This document shows positions 60,436 through 64,000 of a stretch of DNA of 64,000 nt, piece by piece. A program made the translations under genes and the position numbers. Position 1 is the first letter of the stretch. Every line of letters begins with the position of its first letter. The notes below the pieces were generated by a model. That model was not told the DNA's origin. It made no database searches and saw nothing but the letters and a program-made list of their open reading frames with translations. Source of the DNA: Streptomyces actuosus (GTDB lineage: Bacteria; Actinomycetota; Actinomycetes; Streptomycetales; Streptomycetaceae); assembly GCF_016921115.1 (NCBI RefSeq), contig NZ_JAFFZS010000014.1:62001-126000 (forward strand). Reading direction: 5' to 3'.

Positions 60436-61086
60436 GTGAACAAGGCGCAGCTCGTAGAAGCGATTGCCGACAAGATGGGGGGCCGCCAGCAGGCCGCCGA
60501 TGCTGTCGACGCGGTCCTGGACGCCATCGTCCGTGCGGTCGTCGCAGGTGACCGGGTCTCGGTCACCGGGTTCGGTTCGTTCGAGAAGGTCGACCGTCCG
60601 GCCCGTTACGCCCGCAACCCCCAGACGGGCGAGCGGGTTCGGGTCAAGAAGACCTCCGTGCCGCGCTTCCGCGCGGGCCAGGGCTTCAAGGACCTGGTGA
60701 GCGGGTCGAAGAAGCTCCCGAAGGGCGACATCGCGGTCAAGAAGGCCCCCAAGGGCAGCCTGACCGGCGGCGCCACCGCGACGGTCAAGAAGGCCGCCGC
60801 GAAGAAGGCCACCACCAAGAAGGCCGCAGCGAAGAAGGCCGCGGCGAAGAAGGCGCCCGCGAAGAAGACCACGACGGCCGCAGCGAAGAAGGCTGCGGCG
60901 AAGAAGGCGCCCGCGAAGAAGACCACGACGGCCGCGGCCAAGAAGGCGACCGCGGCCAAGAAGGCCGCCACCGCCAAGAAGACGACGGCGAAGAAGGCCC
61001 CGGCCAAGAAGGCCACGGCGAAGAAGGCCCCCGCCAAGAAGTCGACGGCCCGCAAGACCGCCGCCAAGAAGGCCACCTCCCGCTGA
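60436..61086 (+). CDS. hupS: HU-family nucleoid protein with lysine-rich tail
   Basis: 216 residues from GTG 60436. Residues 1-93 are a standard HU fold (MNKAQLVEAIADKMGGRQQA, GFGSFEKVDRPARYARNPQTGER with the Pro of the DNA-intercalating arm). Residues about 110-216 are a histone H1-like tail of AAKK/PAKK/TTKK repeats, encoded by repetitive DNA. This two-part form is the actinobacterial HupS, which in Streptomyces is spore-associated and compacts the nucleoid; the tail stabilises DNA binding. Own promoter and terminator. Confidence 0.95.
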   Translation: MNKAQLVEAIADKMGGRQQAADAVDAVLDAIVRAVVAGDRVSVTGFGSFEKVDRPARYARNPQTGERVRVKKTSVPRFRAGQGFKDLVSGSKKLPKGDIAVKKAPKGSLTGGATATVKKAAAKKATTKKAAAKKAAAKKAPAKKTTTAAAKKAAAKKAPAKKTTTAAAKKATAAKKAATAKKTTAKKAPAKKATAKKAPAKKSTARKTAAKKATSR

Positions 61087-61115
61087 CCCGCGGAGCACGG
61101 GGTCACTCACGCGCC

Positions 61116-61144
61116 GGGCCGGACTCCCTGTCGGAGTCCGGCCC
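61116..61144. terminator. Terminator after hupS
   Basis: GGGCCGGACTCC (61116-61127) and GGAGTCCGGCCC (61133-61144) form a 12-bp stem over CTGTC, between convergent genes. Confidence 0.75.
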
Positions 61145-61195
61145 GCGGCGTGTCCGGCGGCGCTGAGCTGCTCGACGGCGCTCGGACGGTCTGCC

Positions 61196-61399
61196 TCAGA
61201 AGGTCTGCAGGGTCACCAGGGTGATCCGGCGGTCCGCGCCCTCGCCCGTGGTCTCGATCCGCACCCGCTGGCCGGGCCGCAGCAGTCGCAGCCCGCCCGC
61301 GTCGAACGCCGGCGCGTCGAAGGGCACCGGGGTGCCGTCGTCGAGCAGCACCTGCCCGCTGCGGGTCGCGGGGTCGTACGTGTATGCCGTCGCCTGCAT
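61196..61399 (-). CDS. Small hypothetical protein with OB-like strands, 67 residues
   Basis: MQATAYTYDPATRSGQVLLD, then GTPVPFDAPAF, LRLLRPGQRVRIET and RRITLVTLQTF. The alternation G-x-V-L-L-D-D-G and P-G-Q-R-V-R resembles cold-shock/OB-type small proteins, but the RNP motifs of CspA are missing. It starts nine bases after the cofC stop on the same strand. TAGGCT, overlapping that stop, lies 7-12 bases before the ATG, so a separate leaderless promoter is possible besides read-through from cofC. Confidence 0.7.
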   Translation of the reverse strand: MQATAYTYDPATRSGQVLLDDGTPVPFDAPAFDAGGLRLLRPGQRVRIETTGEGADRRITLVTLQTF

Positions 61400-61408
61400 G
61401 ACGGCAGC

Positions 61409-62047
61409 CTACTGCCCGGCCACCGGAAGCCGCCGCGTGGCCAGGGCCGTCCGTGGACCCACCCCCAGCGTCAACGCCGCCCGCAGATCGTCCGCCGTGT
61501 CGACGTCCTGCCGCACGGAATCCACCTCCGCGACGGTGATCTCCACCGCTCCCGACGCGCGATGGCGGGCACGGGAATCCGGACCGAATTCCGGACACAA
61601 TGCGCGGCCCGGTGCCGCGGAGAGCAAGGTGGTGCCGATTCCGGCCGCATCCGGGAGAAAAGCGCGCGGGAATTCCGCCGCGGCATCCAGAACCCTGGTC
61701 AATTCCATCGGCCGAAGAGCGGGAAGGTCCGCGTTCAGAGCCGCCACCGCGCCGTCGGGGCGCGCGGCGCGCACCGACGCCGCCGCATGCGCCAACGCGG
61801 CGTTCAGCCCGCCGCCCGGCTCGTCCGGGACGATCCGCGCGCCCAGCGCCGCCAGCTCCCGGCCGGCCAGTGCGTCGTCCGTGACGACGGCCACATCCCG
61901 CACCGCGGGCGTGGCCAGCGCCGCCGCCACCGTGTCCTGCGCGAACGCCAGCGCCAGACCGGGCCGCACCCCGTCGTCGGCCGCGTCCGCGAGTCTGCTC
62001 TTGGCCCGTGCCAGGGGCTTCAGAGGGATGACCAAGGTCCACTGCAC
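61409..62047 (-). CDS. cofC: Phosphoenolpyruvate/2-phospho-L-lactate guanylyltransferase (coenzyme F420)
   Basis: 212 residues from GTG 62047 after GGAAGG. Nucleotidyltransferase fold: VIPLKPLARAKSRLADAAD at the start, VVTDDALAGRELAALGARI, GLNAALAHAA, ALNADLPALRPMELTRVLD with the metal-binding Asp, and a final EVDSVRQDVDTADDLRAALT. Makes the activated precursor joined to Fo by CofD; in actinobacteria (FbiD) PEP is the substrate. F420 then serves many Streptomyces redox enzymes. Divergent from plsC. Confidence 0.9.
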   Translation of the reverse strand: MQWTLVIPLKPLARAKSRLADAADDGVRPGLALAFAQDTVAAALATPAVRDVAVVTDDALAGRELAALGARIVPDEPGGGLNAALAHAAASVRAARPDGAVAALNADLPALRPMELTRVLDAAAEFPRAFLPDAAGIGTTLLSAAPGRALCPEFGPDSRARHRASGAVEITVAEVDSVRQDVDTADDLRAALTLGVGPRTALATRRLPVAGQ

Positions 62048-62213
62048 CGGCGCACCGCCCCTTCCGTGTCGCGGCCATTGTCACTCAGCCGTCACCGGGG
62101 CCATCTGGCGGTGGCCGCATCGGGGCGTACCGTGTTCTCGACAGACCGACGGCCTGGGGCGACACTTGTGCGGCCCCCCGGCCCTGGTGGCAGCCCTAGA
62201 GGAAGGTGCTCGC

Positions 62214-63014
62214 GTGCCCCGCCGCAAAATCGGCTTCTGGTACCGCTTCGCCGCAGTGATCTGCAAACCCCCGCTGCTGGCCCTGGTCAAGCGGGACTGG
62301 CACGGAATGGAACACATTCCGGCCGAGGGCGGATTCATCACCGTGGTGAACCACAATTCGCACGTCGACCCCTTCGCCTACGCCCACTTCCAGTACAACA
62401 CCGGGCGGGTTCCGCGATTCCTGGCGAAGAGCGGACTTTTCAAGAAGGGCCTCGTCGGCGCCGCGATGCGCGGCACCGGGCAGATCCCCGTCTACCGAGA
62501 GTCCACCGACGCGCTCAGCGCCTTCCGCGCCGCGATCGACGCCGTGGAGCGCGGCGAGTGCGTCGCGTTCTACCCCGAGGGCACCCTCACCCGCGACCCG
62601 GACGGCTGGCCCATGACCGGCAAGACCGGCGCCGCCCGCGTCGCCCTGCAGACCAGGTGCCCGGTCATCCCGGTCGCCCAGTGGGGCTGCAACGAGCTGC
62701 TGCCGCCGTACGCCACGAAGCCGAACCTGCTGCCGCGCAAGACCCACCGCGTCCTCGCCGGCCCACCCGTGGACCTCTCCCGGTTCTACGGCAAGGAGAT
62801 GACGGCCGACCTCCTCAAGGAGGCCACCGAGGCCATCATGGCCGCCATCACCGCCCAGCTGGAGGAGATCCGCGGCGAGAAGGCGCCCGATACGCCGTAC
62901 GACCCGCGCCGCGAGCGCATCGAGCAGCGCCGCCGCACCCAGGCGCAGACGCTGAAGCAGGCATCCGCGCAGCCGCAGCCGCAGTCGCCGCAGGCAGAAG
63001 GGCAGGGCAAGTGA
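62214..63014 (+). CDS. plsC: 1-acyl-sn-glycerol-3-phosphate acyltransferase
   Basis: 266 residues from GTG 62214, seven bases after GGAAGG. HxxxxD motif NHNSHVDP, glycerol-3-phosphate-binding FYPEGT region and GKTGAARVAL are typical of PlsC. It adds the second acyl chain to give phosphatidic acid at the membrane. The last 40 residues are Arg/Gln-rich (RRERIEQRRRTQAQ, then QPQPQSPQAE) and probably disordered. Its TGA overlaps the gpsA GTG (GTGA), so the two phospholipid genes are coupled. Confidence 0.93.
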   Translation: MPRRKIGFWYRFAAVICKPPLLALVKRDWHGMEHIPAEGGFITVVNHNSHVDPFAYAHFQYNTGRVPRFLAKSGLFKKGLVGAAMRGTGQIPVYRESTDALSAFRAAIDAVERGECVAFYPEGTLTRDPDGWPMTGKTGAARVALQTRCPVIPVAQWGCNELLPPYATKPNLLPRKTHRVLAGPPVDLSRFYGKEMTADLLKEATEAIMAAITAQLEEIRGEKAPDTPYDPRRERIEQRRRTQAQTLKQASAQPQPQSPQAEGQGK

Positions 63015-64000
63015 GCAAGCCGGTCCGGCCGGTCAAGGCCGCCGTCCTCAGCGCCGGTTCGTGGGGCACGGCCTTCGGAAGGGTGCTCGCCGACGCGGGG
63101 TGCGAGGTCGTGCTCTGGGCACGCCGCACCGAGGTCGCCGAGGCGATCAACTCCACCCGCACCAACCCCGACTACCTGCCCGGTGTCGAGCTACCGGAGA
63201 ACGTCCGGGCCACCACCGACCCCGCCGAGGCCGCGGCCGGCGCCGACTTCACGGTCCTGTCCGTGCCGTCCCAGACGCTGCGCGCCAACCTCGCGCAGTG
63301 GACTCCGCTGCTCGCGCCGGACACCGTCCTGGTCTCCCTGATGAAGGGCGTCGAACTCGGCACGACCATGCGGATGAGCGAGGTCATCGAGGACGTCGCC
63401 AAGGTCGGCCCGGACCGCGTCGCCGTGGTCACCGGTCCCAACCTGGCCCGCGAGATCGCCGCGCGGATGCCGGCCGCGTCCGTCGTCGCCTGCACCGACG
63501 AGTCCGTCGCCCGCCGCCTCCAGGCCGCCTGCCACACGCCGTACTTCCGGCCGTACACCAACACCGACGTCGTCGGCTGCGAACTGGGCGGCGCCGTGAA
63601 GAACGTCATCGGCCTCGCCGTCGGCATCGCGGACGGCATGGGCCTCGGCGACAACGCCAAGGGCTCGCTCATCACCCGCGGCCTCGCCGAGACCACCCGG
63701 CTCGGCCTGGCGATGGGCGCCGACCCGCTCACCTTCTCCGGGCTCGCCGGCCTCGGCGACCTGGTCGCGACGTGCTCCTCGCCGCTGTCCCGCAACCACA
63801 CCTTCGGCACCAACCTCGGCAAGGGCATGACCCTGCAGGAGACCATCGCGGTCACCAGGCAGACCGCCGAGGGCGTCAAGTCCTGCGAGTCGGTGCTCGA
63901 TCTGGCCCGCCGGCACGGCGTCGACATGCCGATCACGGAGACGGTCGTCGGCATCGTGCACGAGGGCAAGGCCCCCGTGGTGGCCCTCAAGGAGCTGATG
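63011..64000 (+). CDS. gpsA: Glycerol-3-phosphate dehydrogenase [NAD(P)+] (partial, runs off the window)
   Basis: 330 codons are present with no stop, close to the full family length of 330-340. Reduces DHAP to sn-glycerol-3-phosphate, the backbone used by plsC. Motifs: SAGSWGTAFGRVLADAG nucleotide loop, in which the first Gly of the usual GxGxWG is Ser; SLMKGVELGT; TGPNLAREIA; catalytic Lys in GGAVKNVIGLAVG; GLAGLGDLVATCSSPLSRN; and KSCESV. Start GTG overlaps the plsC stop. Confidence 0.95.
   Translation, partial: MSKPVRPVKAAVLSAGSWGTAFGRVLADAGCEVVLWARRTEVAEAINSTRTNPDYLPGVELPENVRATTDPAEAAAGADFTVLSVPSQTLRANLAQWTPLLAPDTVLVSLMKGVELGTTMRMSEVIEDVAKVGPDRVAVVTGPNLAREIAARMPAASVVACTDESVARRLQAACHTPYFRPYTNTDVVGCELGGAVKNVIGLAVGIADGMGLGDNAKGSLITRGLAETTRLGLAMGADPLTFSGLAGLGDLVATCSSPLSRNHTFGTNLGKGMTLQETIAVTRQTAEGVKSCESVLDLARRHGVDMPITETVVGIVHEGKAPVVALKELM

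Noticed and set aside
60810..61080. Repetitive DNA at the 3' end of hupS as a separate repeat element
   Set aside because: It is the coding basis of the lysine/alanine-rich tail typical of HupS.

Overview
The window is a contiguous stretch of an actinobacterial chromosome, almost certainly Streptomyces. GC content is very high, GC in third codon positions is nearly saturated, GTG starts are common, two complete Streptomyces conservons are present, and the gene order matches what I remember of the S. coelicolor SCO5511-SCO5560 core (ilvBNC-serA, leuB, ilvE, citramalate synthase, accBE, cvn2/cvn1, gltX, tRNAs, ndgR-leuCD, hupS, cofC, plsC, gpsA). The homology names come from reading motifs and from memory of that synteny; no database search was run.

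Layout. 1-3630: end of a D-2-hydroxyacid dehydrogenase and a membrane GGDEF/EAL protein with a degenerate EAL domain. 3664-9198: ilvB leader peptide plus attenuator, ilvB, ilvN, ilvC, serA. 9346-11576: divergent MFS exporter/TetR pair. 11696-15648: PucR-type regulator divergent from proline dehydrogenase and P5C dehydrogenase (proline to glutamate). 15841-18101: a small accessory-looking block (DUF5988, alpha/beta hydrolase, quinone oxidoreductase). 18678-21282: a 42-residue protein, leuB, ilvE. 21287-27179: NCS1 permease divergent from fused ureAB, ureC, an agmatine-deiminase-family enzyme and a TetR, with no nickel-insertion genes. 27289-29161: a second attenuator leader and citramalate synthase. 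29780-36759: SLATT-like membrane protein, secreted GH3 enzyme, Gly-rich membrane protein, YdeI-like and YceI proteins. 37135-38982: accB-accE. 39048-39669: an IS30 relic sitting inside a terminator hairpin. 39787-50419: two tandem conservons on the minus strand. 51029-55268: small protein, FAH-family hydrolase, gltX, HAD phosphatase, five tRNAs (Gln, Glu, Glu, Gln, Glu). 55379-59767: MerR/DUF4188 pair, ndgR, leuCD. 60068-64000: small protein, hupS, small protein, cofC, plsC, start of gpsA.

How the genes fit together. Branched-chain amino acid synthesis dominates: citramalate synthase gives a threonine-independent route to 2-ketobutyrate, LeuCD and LeuB can serve both the leucine and the citramalate routes, IlvBN and IlvC make the common intermediates, IlvE transaminates, and NdgR sits beside leuCD. 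Two leader peptides, one with Ile-Leu-Val-Leu and one with Val-Leu and Ile-Ile written in codons rare for this genome, are each followed by an intrinsic terminator, so attenuation is the likely control. gltX lies beside tRNA-Glu and tRNA-Gln genes, both likely substrates of a non-discriminating GluRS.

The most unusual items are the accessory-less urease/deiminase cluster with a shared TTAGAG-N5-CTCTAA operator, the IS30 remnant splitting a terminator, a roughly 550-bp near-identical tract shared by the two cvnD genes, and a recurrent TAnnnT hexamer exactly 7-12 nt before start codons of genes lacking a Shine-Dalgarno, which suggests leaderless transcripts.
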